This document shows positions 12,184 to 21,734 of a stretch of 64,000 bases of DNA, one piece after another. Each line of letters begins with the position of its first letter. The stretch's first letter is position 1. The stretch lies in assembly GCA_933228675.1 (NCBI GenBank), contig OW121741.1, positions 135,945,149 through 136,009,148 on the forward strand. Reading direction: 5' to 3'. Origin of the DNA: Stomorhina lunata. Lineage: Eukaryota; Arthropoda; Insecta; Diptera; Rhiniidae. The notes under the pieces were generated by a model. It made no database searches. It worked only from the letters and a program-made list of their open reading frames with translations, and had not been told where the DNA came from. The translations under genes and the position numbers were made by a program.

Positions 12184-13137
12184 TTTTTATGTAAAAATTT
12201 TATCGAAAATTTTTTATGTAAAAATTTTATCGAAAATTTATAAAAAATTTTGATGCAAAAATTTTGTAGAAATTGTATAAATTTTTTTTAAGTTAAAACT
12301 TTATAGAAATTTTTTATGTAATTTTTATAAATAAAGAAAATCTTTATATCGAAAAATTTCTTTAGAAAATCTTTATATCGAAAATTTTCTAAAAAAAATC
12401 TTTATATCGAAAAATTTCTATAAAAAATCTTTATATCGAAAATTTTCTATAGAAAATATTTATATCGAAAATTTTCTAAAGAAAATATTTATATTAAACA
12501 TTTTCTAAGAAAATCTTTATATCGGTAATTTTCTATAGAAAATTTTTATATTAAACATTTTTTATAGAAAATCTTTATATTGAAAATTTTCTATAGAAAA
12601 TCTTTATATCGAAAAATTTTTATAAAAAAATCTTCTAGAGAAAATCTTTACATTGAAAATTTTCTATAGAAAAATCTATATTAAAAATTTTCTATAAAAA
12701 ATCTTTATATCGAAAAATATTTATAAAAAATCTTTAGATCGAAAAATTTCTATAGAAAATCTTTATATTGAAAATTTTCTATAGAAAATCTTTATATCGA
12801 AAATTTTCTGTAGAAAATCTTTATACCGAAAAATATTTATAAAAAATCTTAAGATCGAAAAATTTCTATAGAAAATCTTTATATCGATCATTTTTTGTAG
12901 AAATTCTTTGTATCACGAATTTTATAGAAAATTTTTATATAAAAAATTTTATAGAAAATTTTTATATAAAATATTTTATAGAAAATTTTTATATAAAAAA
13001 TTTTATAGAAAATTTTTATATAAAAAATTTTATAGAAAATTTTTATATAAAAAATTTTATAGAAAATTTTTATATAAAAAATTTTATAGAAAATTTTTAT
13101 ATAAAAAATTTTATAGAAAATTTTTATATAAAAAATT

Positions 13138-13260
13138 CATTCACGACCCGACATGTCAGAAAGCCCACTTAGATCTGAAAAGTCAGAATCTGAAGATGAC
13201 TCGTCTGTATCATCCGGGTTGTCGTCGTCCCCATCATGTTCCTTTGAGGTCTGAAGAATA
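13138..13260 (-). pseudogene. 123-bp copy of Sirt1 exon 1 inside the 27-bp array
   Basis: Every base I compared from 13138 to 13260 matches Sirt1 exon 1 at 10337-10459 (offset 2801), in the same orientation. The match begins CATTCACGACCCGACATGTC and ends CTTTGAGGTCTGAAGAATA. It corresponds to Sirt1 residues in the acidic region and just after it (around 164-205). Array units continue directly on both sides. There is no start, splice site or open Sirt1 frame of use, so it is a dead fragment. The absence of differences means a very recent copy, or an assembly error. Confidence 0.93.
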
Positions 13261-13400
13261 GAAAATTTTTATATAAAAAATTTTATAGAAAATTTTTATA
13301 TAAAAAATTTTATAGAAAATTTTTATATAAAAAATTTTATAAAAAATTTTTATATAAACAGTTATATAGAAAATTTTCCTTGTCAAACTTTTATAATTTT

Positions 13401-14064
13401 ATAGAAATTTTTTTGTAACAATTTTATAAAAAATTTTATTGCAAATTTTAGTTGTAATAACTTTAATATAAAATTTCAGATGTAAAATTTTTTTAGCGAC
13501 AATATTTTAAGTAACATTTTTATTATTAAATTAAGATAAATGTGGAGACGTCTGAATGACAAACTAGTTCTCAAATTTCTGTCTTTTTATTAGCTCAAAA
13601 AACCATTGACATTTTCGGATTTTGCTGACGAAAGTCATCTAACGAATCGGATGCAACACGTTGTCTAAGAGAAGTACCCCTTGTTCCAATTGGAATGTCG
13701 TGGGAATTATGTGCATATTATATATGTGCATATTATATATTAGAACGTCATTAAGATCCATAATACATATAGAATCTTAATGAAATTCTAAGAAATTTAA
13801 GCTATTGAAAACTTAAAAGCGCCTCAACGAAAGAAGTCAAGAAAACATTTCACCATACGATGATCAAATTTAGTATAGAGAAAACCTATAGGACAATTTA
13901 ACATTAAATATATCACATGTAACCCCCACTAAGTTTCAAATAAAAAAAAGGAGCAGCGACGATATTCAATGACATTTTTATAAAATTTTCTATAACATTA
14001 CATATTTCAATTTCTTCACCTCTTTCTCCTAAGAACTCAAGACTTGAGAAGACATTCATGAGTT
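13401..14064. other. Spacer with a decayed coding-type repeat on the minus strand
   Basis: The stretch at about 13610-13700, read on the minus strand, gives DIPIGTRGTSLRQRVASDS, and the same peptide in altered form ([13 protein letters not shown], then a stop, then ASDS) appears on the plus strand at 15324-15380 in DnaJ-H intron 1. The two are therefore copies of one dispersed coding element that I cannot name. The rest is AT-rich with no recognised feature. Confidence 0.5.
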
Positions 14065-14285
14065 TAGTGTTGTTTAACAGACATCAGATTTACTTGATCA
14101 GTTTTCTTCAATTTTTTTTGAAAATACATTCACTTTCACACACGAACATTTTCTTCATCAGTTTTCATTTTATTCTTCTTAAATTTCATACAAATTTTCA
14201 AAATCTTCGTAAACTTGATATTACATTTTTCTCATGAAAACTCAAGACTTGATGAGCTAAAACTGACTAGTGTGAAAGTAGACTA
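14065..14285. mobile_element. MITE with TAGT...TTTCACAC ends, copy 1
   Basis: Its interior (CATTCACTTTCACACACGAA, ACATTTTCTTCATCAGTTTTC, ATACAAATTTTCAAAAT) closely matches the element at 16457-16692. The right end, read in reverse, starts TAGTCTACTTTCACACTAGT, which matches the left end TAGTCCCGTTTCACACGAAT of the other copy, so the family has terminal inverted repeats. No ORF. It lies about 380 bp upstream of the DnaJ-H start. Confidence 0.65.
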
Positions 14286-14662
14286 ACTTGTTTTAATTAA
14301 TTATAAACATTCGTTACTCAAATATCAAGTCTTGTTTTTGTTATTGGTAGTTAAGATCTTTTAAAATCACGGTTTCTCTAGCACCCACAAAATACGCGAA
14401 ATTCCTTAACACTGCATTACTTACAAAAACTCTAATGTTTCCAAGAAAATCGCTCGATTAACATCACCGTTCACAGATGACAGAGAGAGAGATTTGTTGT
14501 TGTTGTTCTTGTCTTTTTGCAAAGAAAGACAAATAAAGGGATTTTTAGCCAATTGAAACGAAATTTTCTTTTTGTACAATTTTCGGATATAATTTATTTT
14601 GTTTGATAATTATATCAATAAAACATTAATAAAGTGTATTTAAATTATTAACTGGCACAACT
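14286..14662 (+). promoter_or_regulatory. DnaJ-H 5' region
   Basis: Noncoding sequence directly upstream of the DnaJ-H ATG, including a GAGAGAGAGA run at about 14483-14492 (a GAGA-factor type motif), a TTGTTGTTGTT run and A/T-rich 5' UTR-like DNA just before the start codon. Promoter function is inferred from position. In Drosophila this gene and Sir2 are, to my knowledge, divergent neighbours. Confidence 0.4.
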
Positions 14663-17519
14663 ATGGATAATTTGGATTTGTATGAGATTCTTGGCGTAAC
14701 AAAAAACTCGACAGATGCAGAAATAAAAAAGGTAAAAATTGTTAATGAACTTTTCTTTCCCAAGAAGAAGGAAAGAAAATTGAGTATTGAGTTCGGGAAA
14801 AAGGCAAAAAGTAATATGTAATGTCAAAGGTGAATAAAAGAAGACAATGTGAAATTTCGAAAATAAGTCAATTTACTTAAAACATCGAGTGTAAATAATC
14901 AAATAAATTCAAAATTATAAATAAAAGTTAATCATGTGTAACAATTAATTCAAAAATTTAATTTGGTTTCCGTGAAACTTGATAAATTTAATAGACAAAT
15001 ATGAGAGGAAATTCATATATAAAGAGAGGGAATACCATTTTATGCGCTGTGATGCCAGATGTATTTATTTTTCTGTGGGACATTTTATACAGGACACAAA
15101 AAACACTTCCAATAAAAGCTTATTTCCGGGGTAGAAGCTTTTGGTTTAGGAGTTATGCCTTCAAAGTTTATGAAACATATATCAAAATATCGTTTATATT
15201 TATGGAACGGTATAAAAATGATTATCTTTTACACGATCTGTGCTCTGAAATATCTTTCAAATGTAGTGCCATCCTTCCGTCATTATTATCTCATTTGGAG
15301 GATAGTACTTTACTTGTAGATAATATTCCAATTGGAACAAAGAGTACTTCTCTCAGACAATAAACTGCATCTGATTCTATTTTTAGACTCATTGAAAGGG
15401 ACGTTTTAACTCCGACTCCGAACGGCAAATGCATTAGTTAAAGAAGTTTTACGTATCCTAATCCTCAATAACCAGTGGCTAGCTGAGTTATGAGGTGAAC
15501 CGTCGCTTTTTTGAAAAAACGACGACAAGTGAGTCTGGCCTTGGGACCTCTGGTATGCTAAGCGGATGACTAACCTGCTGTACCACGGCAGTTCAATATA
15601 CATAATAGCAAGATAAATATTGAAGAGTATGGGGGATAGTACTTCCCCTTCCGACATTCTCAAGTAGTAATTGCTTATTACAAAGTAGTAAACCCTTATG
15701 CCTGTCCTAAATATATTTGGAAACTATGGTCCGATAGGCCAAATATAATTTAGACCCAAGACGAAACCATTCGCCATGTTATTACTTAAAAAATAACCAC
15801 AGTTGCATCAAGTAATTAAAAGAAGGACAATTTAAATTTTTCAAGTTGTCTGTCAATTTGTCCACAGAACTAAATAAATATGTCTTCGTACCCTAATCAT
15901 AATTTTTACATTTAAATCTTTATAACTATTTAATTTCGAATTCTTTATTCTAAGAACTACCGCAAATTGGCCAAGGAATTCCATCCCGATAAAAATCCCG
16001 AGGCTGGTGATAAATTCAAGGAGATTTCATTTGCCTATGAAGTTCTTTCCGATCCGGAAAAACGTAAAGTATACGATCGTTTTGGCATAAAAGGTCTACA
16101 AGAGGGAGCCGATGGGTTTAGCGATGCTGGAGAATTCTTTTCTCATTGGTTTCCCTTTAACATGGGCGGCAGTGGCGGAGGTCGAGATGGCCGAGGTAAA
16201 GCGGCTCAAATTGTTATTAAATTGGAAGTTACGTTGGAGGAAATTTACAATGGTAACGTAAACAAGACAGTTGAATATAAAAGAACCTCATTCTGCCAGC
16301 AATGTAATGGTGAGGGTGGTCCAAAAGAGGGTCAGGAGAAGTGTAATGCTTGCAATGGCTTGGGACGTACTGCCGGTTTTGTATTTATGGGTTTGACACC
16401 AGTGGAAACGGTAAGTTGAAATTAATAGCCCAGTTGACAACCCATTTCAAATAGCCTAGTCCCGTTTCACACGAATCAGGTTTACTTGATCAGTTTTTCT
16501 TTAAATTTCTTTTGAACCTGCATTCACTTTCACACACGAACATTTTCTTTATTAGTTTTCGTTTTATTTTCCTTCAATTTTATACAAATTTTCAAAATTG
16601 ATAGTACGGTCAGGTTTGCTCAATTTTAATTCTGTCAGTTTTTTCTCATACAAAGTTAAGACTTGATAAGCCAAACCTGGCTAATGGACCTAGTATCGTA
16701 GAATTTCTATTGAAATACAAAATTTAAAAGTTTTAATTTGTTAATTGCAATTGCTATTTGCAACTGATTTTAAACTGGGCTAATATTATTTATCAAGTTA
16801 AAAAATAGTAAAAAAAATCTTTAATTTCATTTAAGGTCTGCTTAACTTGTGAAGGTAATGGTAATATTATTCCTGAAAACCTACGTTGCGTTTCGTGTCA
16901 CGGCAAAGGTCTAGTCGAAGAAAATGTAAAGCGTGATATTATTGTCGAAAAGGGAGCCCCCAATATGCTAAAAATTCCCTTTGCCTCCGAGGGCAATCAG
17001 GGTCTGCACGGCAATCGTGGCGATCTTGTGGTAGTTCTTATACAAGCCGAACATCCATTGTTTCAACGTCGTAACAATGATCTCATCATGCGTAACATCA
17101 GCATTAATCTAACGCAGGCTTTATGCGGTTTGGTGCATTGTTTTAAACATTTAGATGGCAGAAATATATGTATTACCACCAATCCGGGTGAAGTATTACG
17201 TCATGGTGAATTAAAAGTGATACCTGGTGAGGGAATGCCTCTGCGCAACAATCCCTTTGATCGTGGCGATTTGTTAGTGCCATTTATAGTGGAGTTTCCC
17301 GAAAATGGTTTTGCTAGTCCAGAACAATTGCAGCTATTAGAAACGTTATTGCCACCCAGAGAACCATTCTCCATGCCGCTGGAGGCAGAAGAAGTGCAAT
17401 TGAGTGAATTTCAACCGCGAGATGAAAACGATCGTCGAGGTGCTCATGGTGGCATGGATGAAGATGAGGATTATGAGGGTGGTCCACATTTTGAAAGGGT
17501 CCAGTGTCAAACCGGCTAA
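14663..17519 (+). CDS. DnaJ-H: DnaJ-H, type I Hsp40 co-chaperone, three exons
   Basis: Exons are 14663-14731, 15955-16410 and 16836-17519, all joined in phase 0 with GT-AG introns (1223 and 425 nt), encoding 402 residues. Hsp40 proteins of this type deliver unfolded clients to Hsp70 and stimulate its ATPase. Seen: J domain at about 5-66 with HPD at 33-35; a short Gly-rich stretch [11 protein letters not shown] at 94-104; the zinc region with CQQC (137-140), CNAC (153-156), CLTC (177-180) and CVSC (193-196), each followed by xGxG; substrate-binding C-terminal domains; and a C-terminal CQTG resembling the farnesylated CQTS of DNAJA1, although Gly is unusual as the last residue. Similar length and a VQCQT ending are found in Drosophila DnaJ-H. 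Exon 1 encodes only [19 protein letters not shown] plus EIKK. Intron 1 holds transposon debris and intron 2 a MITE. Residue 28 is Leu from a TTG codon; that codon is not a start. Confidence 0.95.
15001..15400 (+). pseudogene. Decayed coding repeat in DnaJ-H intron 1
   Basis: A 120-codon open frame ends at TAA 15361-15363. Its last residues [15 protein letters not shown] match a minus-strand peptide at 13610-13700, where the frame continues RVASDSLDDF. Here the codon after LRQ is a stop, yet the following ASDS is still recognisable, so the reading frame once continued. I do not recognise the protein; transposon origin is an inference from the two copies. Confidence 0.45.
15420..15597 (-). mobile_element. 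tRNA-like SINE candidate
   Basis: On the minus strand, from about 15593, TGCCGTGGTACAGCAGGTTA is followed by GTCATCCGCTTAGCATACCA and GAGGTCCCAAGGCCAGACTC. This resembles the first half of a tRNA gene with an A box (TGGTACAGCAGG), and a degraded B box further on. Such heads are typical of SINEs. No tail or target duplication could be fixed. Confidence 0.4.
15598..15663 (-). pseudogene. Reverse transcriptase fragment (non-LTR type)
   Basis: About 20 codons read [17 protein letters not shown], matching the conserved G-x-P/R-Q-G-S-V-L-S-P-x-L-F motif of reverse transcriptases. The match stops where the tRNA-like segment begins, so this may be a chimeric or nested insertion. It is far too short to be functional. 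Confidence 0.55.
16457..16692. mobile_element. MITE with TAGT...TTTCACAC ends, copy 2, in DnaJ-H intron 2
   Basis: Same family as 14065-14285. The left end is TAGTCCCGTTTCACACGAAT, and the right end in reverse reads TAGGTCCATTAGCCAGGTTT; both continue into CAGGTTT. The element sits in intron 2 of DnaJ-H in a TA context, which fits a TA target preference. No coding capacity. Confidence 0.65.
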
Positions 17520-17711
17520 AAATTATCAATTCATTCACTTATTTAAAATTTAAATTTTTTGTTTTCCTTTTCTTTTTTTTTAATAACGTCATAAAAGAGA
17601 TTTGATAAATTCTTTGAAACGCTTTTTGAGCTTAAAGCTTTATAGGATTTTGTTTGACCGGCTTTTTTCTTCTTATCTTATTTGGAAACATTTGGTTTTA
17701 TTGTTGTAAAA

Positions 17712-17717
17712 AATAAA
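17712..17717 (+). terminator. Candidate poly(A) signal for DnaJ-H
   Basis: AATAAA lies about 195 nt after the stop, in a TTGTTGTAAAAAATAAAAAT context. It is the first good hexamer downstream of the stop. Confidence 0.45.
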
Positions 17718-18189
17718 AATTTAATATATCTAACAACAACAATGTAGTCTAGTATTTATCTAACCAGATATTACACATACGCTACATCGTAACGTATCTT
17801 AACTTAATAACTTTGTTGTTCGATTAATTGTTCTTAAATAACTTTTCGTTATTATAATTTAAATCTTAAAACACATTAATTTATTTTTTTTAGTTTTTAG
17901 TTTAGACTCTTAAAAAAATCTCTACTTTTACTTATAAGATAATCCAAAACAGAAAAAAACATTTATTTAAAAATCAAATAAAATAAAAAAATATATGAAA
18001 TACAAAATTAATAATAGAAATAAACTAAAAAATTTATATTATTGAAAATAAAACGAATAAAAATATCTAAAATATTAATATCTTTTGAATTTATTGTTGT
18101 TGTTGTAACTGCAATATTGTTGGTAATATTCTTGGTCAGAATCCTAAGTTTTCCGAGTCGTTCCAGTACGAAAAACCGATTCGCTCCTG
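17718..18189. other. AT-rich intergenic DNA
   Basis: No gene is seen. A TTGTTGTTGTTGTAAC run near 18097, followed by TTCCAGTACG and AACCGATTCGCTCCTG (18155-18190), looks like a fragment of a dispersed fly repeat, but I cannot name it. Confidence 0.35.
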
Positions 18190-18500
18190 AGGTAAAAAAC
18201 TTGTATACAATTTTTTCTTAAAAAAAATTTCATTGAAAATGTTTCCATATAAAATTTTCCATAAAAATTTTTCGATATAAAATTTTTTTATGAAAAATAT
18301 TTTTGTTGAAAATTTCTATATAGATTTTTCTTTTTAAATTTTACTATTTCAAATTTTCATAGAAAATTTTTCTTTTAAACTTTTTCTAATTCAAATTTTT
18401 ATAGAAAATTTTTCTTAAAGGAAATTTCATCGAAAACTTTTATAGAAAATTTTTCTATGTGAAAATTCTTACATAAAATTTTTCTATAAATTTTCCTATA

Positions 18501-18644
18501 TGTGACCCAGTCTATGAAAAGGTGGCTTATGACTCAAAAACAAAATTTCGAAAAATTAGCTAATTTTTCAAAATTTTTAGCTAATTTTTCGAAATTTTGT
18601 TTTTGAGTCATAGCTACCTTTTCCCATTTCATAGGCCGGTCACA
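18501..18644. mobile_element. 144-bp fold-back MITE flanked by TATA
   Basis: The ends are TGTGACC and GGTCACA, with TATA on both sides (18497-18500 and 18645-18648). The inner arms are a perfect 33-bp inverted repeat around ACTCAAAAACAAAATTTCGA and its complement, with only a few bases between, so almost the whole element folds into one hairpin. It sits inside array 4. No ORF. Confidence 0.85.
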
Positions 18645-19345
18645 TATACATTTTTTTGTATAAATTGCAATAAAATTTTATAAATATCTATATTAAAGAA
18701 TTTTCATAGAAATTTTTTTTATAAAAAATATTTTTGTTGAAAGTTTCTATATATTTTTTTTTAAATTAAAATTTCCATAGAAAATTTTTCTTTTAAACTT
18801 TTTTTATATAAAATTTTTATAAAAATATTTTTCTTAAAGGAAATTTCATCGAAAAATTTTATAGAAAATTTGTCTATGTGAAAATTCTAACACAAAATTT
18901 TTCTATAAATTTACCTATATACTTTTTTTTTTATAAATTACAATAAAATTTTATAAATTTTTAAATAAAAACATTTATATAGATTTTTCATAGAAAAATT
19001 TTTATGAAAAATATTTTTGTTGAAAAATTCTATATAATTTGTTTTTTTTTTTTAATTTTACAATTTAAAATTTTCTTTAAATCTTTTATTTTAATAAAAC
19101 TTTTATAGAAAATTTTTCTTTAAGGAAATTTTATCGAAAACTTTTATAGAAAATTTTTCTATATGAAAATTTTCATACAAAAGTTTTCTATATATTTTGA
19201 AATTTTCATAGAAAATATTTCCTTTAAACTTTTTTTAAATAAAATTTTTATTAAAAAATTTTTCTTAAAGGAAATTTCAGCGAAAAATTTTATAGAAAAT
19301 TTTTCTTTAAAAAATAACAAAATAGTAGAGATGTTAATATTATTC

Positions 19346-19380
19346 AAAAAGAAGAGTATTATGCGAATACTCTTCTTTTT
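19346..19380. mobile_element. Near-palindrome made of two DR-like ends
   Basis: AAAAAGAAGAGTATT is followed after ATGCG by its complement AATACTCTTCTTTTT. The same end sequence (AAGAAGTGTATTTGCA, or AAGAGTATTCGCATTTG in reverse) opens the DR copies at 11901 and 47496. This looks like a DR-family element reduced to two terminal repeats facing each other. Confidence 0.6.
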
Positions 19381-20035
19381 GAGGAAAATTTTTCTATGAA
19401 AAATTTTCCTACATACATTTTTTTTATTACAATAAAATTTCAGAAAATTTTCAGAAAAATGTTTAGTATAGAATTTTCATAGAAAATTTTTTATGAAAAA
19501 TATTTTTGTTGAAAAATTCTATATAATTTTAATAAAAAAAAACTTTTATAGAAAATGTTTCTTAAAGGAAATTAAATCGAAAACTTTTATAGAAAATTTT
19601 TCTATATGAAAATTTTCATAGCAAATTTTTATTTTAAACTTTTTTTAAATAAAATTTGTATAGAAAATTTTTCTTAAAGGAAATTTCATTCAAAACTCTT
19701 CTAGAAAAATTTTCTATATATATCGTATACAAAATTTTTCTATAAATTTTCCCATATAAGTTTTTTTTTTATAAATTACAATAAAATTTTGTAAAAATTT
19801 CAGAAAAATGTTTCTATATATGTATATTTTCGCTGAAAAATTCCATATAATTTTTTTTAAATTTTACAAATCAAAATTTTCATAGAAAATTTTTCTTTTA
19901 AACCTTTTTTTTAAATAAAATTTTTATAGAAAATTTTTCTTAAAGGAAAATCCAACAAAAACTTTTATAGAAAATTCTCATACACAATTTTTCTATAAAT
20001 TTTCCTATATACATTTTTTATAAATTACAAATCTT

Positions 20036-20633
20036 AATTTAAGTAAATGTTTTGAGCTCAATACGCTTTTGAATCTAATTACATGTCTTGTGAACTATTT
20101 TAAATTTTGAACAGTGAATTATTTATGTCTTTGAAAATTACTTAGGACATTTTGATGGCGGTTTTAAATAAAATAAACTTAAAATATTGAAAACAGATTT
20201 TTTTTTATCAGATTATAATTATATCTTCTATTTCATAAAATTAATTTTAGCATATACATATGTACAAACGTTTCAAATTGATTTCCATTAACGATAGAGA
20301 CTCTACATAAATGAAACAGCCTCAAAAATATTACTGGTATGCCTTTAACGTGTGGCAATTTAAGCTATAGCTTCTAGTTGATCTTGAGCCAATTCGCTAT
20401 AGGCAAACACACAAACATTTAATTATAGAAATAAAAAAAAAAAAAATACTAAAAAACTAAACAGCCTAAAAGAGTCAAACAAACATATGGTGAAGTTTTT
20501 CGCGATATTTTTGCCATTACATACTTTTTAAAGCCATGAAACATTTAAAATTGTAATCGTCGATGGCAATGATTATAAATGATTTTGATTTACAATGTTT
20601 TTTAGAATTCAATGAAATAACGAGAGAATAAAA
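20036..20633. other. AT-rich noncoding DNA
   Basis: No gene or repeat is recognised. The stretch is less repetitive than the array to its left and leads into the duplicated segment. Confidence 0.35.
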
Positions 20634-21510
20634 TAACAAAAAATTACTTCAAAGCCATTCAAAATCAATGACGTACAAATTACTATTAAATTTGCAAAGT
20701 TTTTTTTAAATATTATTAAAATTAAAAATAATTTCATTTATTATTGATCCTGGATATGTTTCTATACCCTGGAATGGGTAACATATTAATTAACATTCTC
20801 ATTTCTTTAATTTTAATAACATAATCTGTTCTTAACAGTATTATTTTTCTATTTCCTTTTCTTGTTTACATTCAATTGCCAGTCAGTGCGCGCCTTTAAC
20901 TTAATCAAGCGTCTTATTAGAATGGAAAATTGTTAATTGTTTAAAAATATTCTTAAATGTGCAAATAATTGTTAAAAACTTATTTTAAAGTCTTATTATC
21001 TTATGTTCCAAAAGTGTTTGCAGAAATAAGTGTTGAAAGCAAAAGAAATTTGTTAAAAAGAAATAAAATGTGTGTGGCAGACCAAAGTGATTTAGGTGAA
21101 AATTTTCTTTATCAAAATGTTGTTTCTTTTGTTGTTCTTCTTAACTAAAATGTGAAAAAAGTCAAAAAGTGTTTGAAAGTTTAATAATATGTAATGTAAT
21201 ATTCATAGAGTGTTCTAATTTTAAAGAAAATTTAATTTAAGATCATCGAGTTTGCTATTAAATTCCGTTGTTTTTTTTTTGTTTGTTTTTAGAGATGATA
21301 GTATATAAAAGAGAGGGTAGTGTTTCGATGTATTTACAAGGTGTTAGTGTTGATAATATTACGATAATATTTACGATGATATTTTGTTCTCAATTTGAAA
21401 CAAAATTAATAACGTTTTTTTTAATAAAAATAGGTTGAACAAAAATTCAAATAAATGAAAAATAAAAAAAAAACATCTGAAGATCTTTTCTATTTAGGTA
21501 AGTTCTAAAT
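20634..21510 (+). promoter_or_regulatory. Duplicated 0.88-kb segment, copy 1: possible promoter and first exon
   Basis: This segment is repeated, diverged, at 24241-25130. It contains GCCAGTCAGTGCGCGCCTTT at about 20878-20897, where TCAGT matches the arthropod initiator consensus. Downstream are long A/T stretches, a short frame from ATG 21069 (MCVADQSDL, 26 codons), and a second ATG at 21455 giving MKNKKKTSEDLFYL, directly followed by a good splice donor TTTAG|GTAAGT at 21498. This could be the 5' end of a gene with a very long first intron. No downstream exon is identified, so the reading remains an inference. Confidence 0.35.
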
Positions 21511-21619
21511 TAAGTTGTTTAAAGGGGTTTTATTTTAAAAATAAATAATGGAATAACAAATATTTTATTAAAAAGTTTTGTAAAAAACAGTTTTTTTTTA
21601 TAATAACAGTTTTTTTAAT

Positions 21620-21734
21620 AAAACCAAAAAAAAAAAAAATGTCCTCGATGAGTTTTGTTGTTTAGTTAAGCCAACATCGTCAGGAGAAGTAATCATAGTT
21701 CTAAACAGATCGAAAACTGCGCTTAATATCTACT
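21620..21734 (+). mobile_element. Dispersed repeat DR, partial copy B
   Basis: Diverged match to the second half of copy A: TAGTTAAGCCAACATCGTCA then GGAGAAG and ACAGATCGAAAAC correspond to TTGGTTAAGCCATCTCTTCA, GGAGGAT and ACAGATCGAAAAC at 12034-12088. It lies directly before the reverse transcriptase remnant. Confidence 0.45.

Larger units (their letters stand above)
11840..13400. repeat. Two-family minisatellite between Sirt1 and DnaJ-H (array 3)
   Basis: The left part has ATGTAAAAATTTTATCGAAAA-type units (split by the dispersed element at 11901-12183), then about 12330-12900 has a 29-bp unit with CTTTATATCGAAAATTTTC and TATAG, and 12900-13350 has a very regular 27-bp unit with AAAATTTTTATATAAAAAA and TTTTATAG. 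The change of unit type is abrupt near 12905. A 123-bp Sirt1 fragment sits inside the 27-bp block. Because 27 is divisible by three, the block is open in several frames, but it is not a gene. Confidence 0.9.
18190..20035. repeat. Complex satellite with 250-500-bp higher-order units (array 4)
   Basis: Subunits such as TTATAGAAAATTTTTC, CTTAAAGGAAATTTCATCGA and TTTTTGTTGAAAA follow one another in a fixed order. A marker segment (CCTATATACATTTTTTT then ATTACAATAAAATTTT) recurs near 18650, 18915, 19412, 19752 and 20003, so the order repeats with lengths of about 250-500 bp. The sequence is therefore a higher-order repeat made of several different short units, unlike the single-unit arrays further right. 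Two fold-back elements are inserted in it. Confidence 0.75.

Noticed and set aside
13138..13260. Alternative exon or regulatory copy of Sirt1
   Set aside because: The segment lacks splice sites, a start and conserved catalytic residues, and is embedded in satellite on both sides.
12908..13261. 117-codon frame with KFLYKKFYR repeats running into the Sirt1 fragment
   Set aside because: It exists because the array unit is 27 bp, a multiple of three; the Sirt1 part is read antisense. No gene features.
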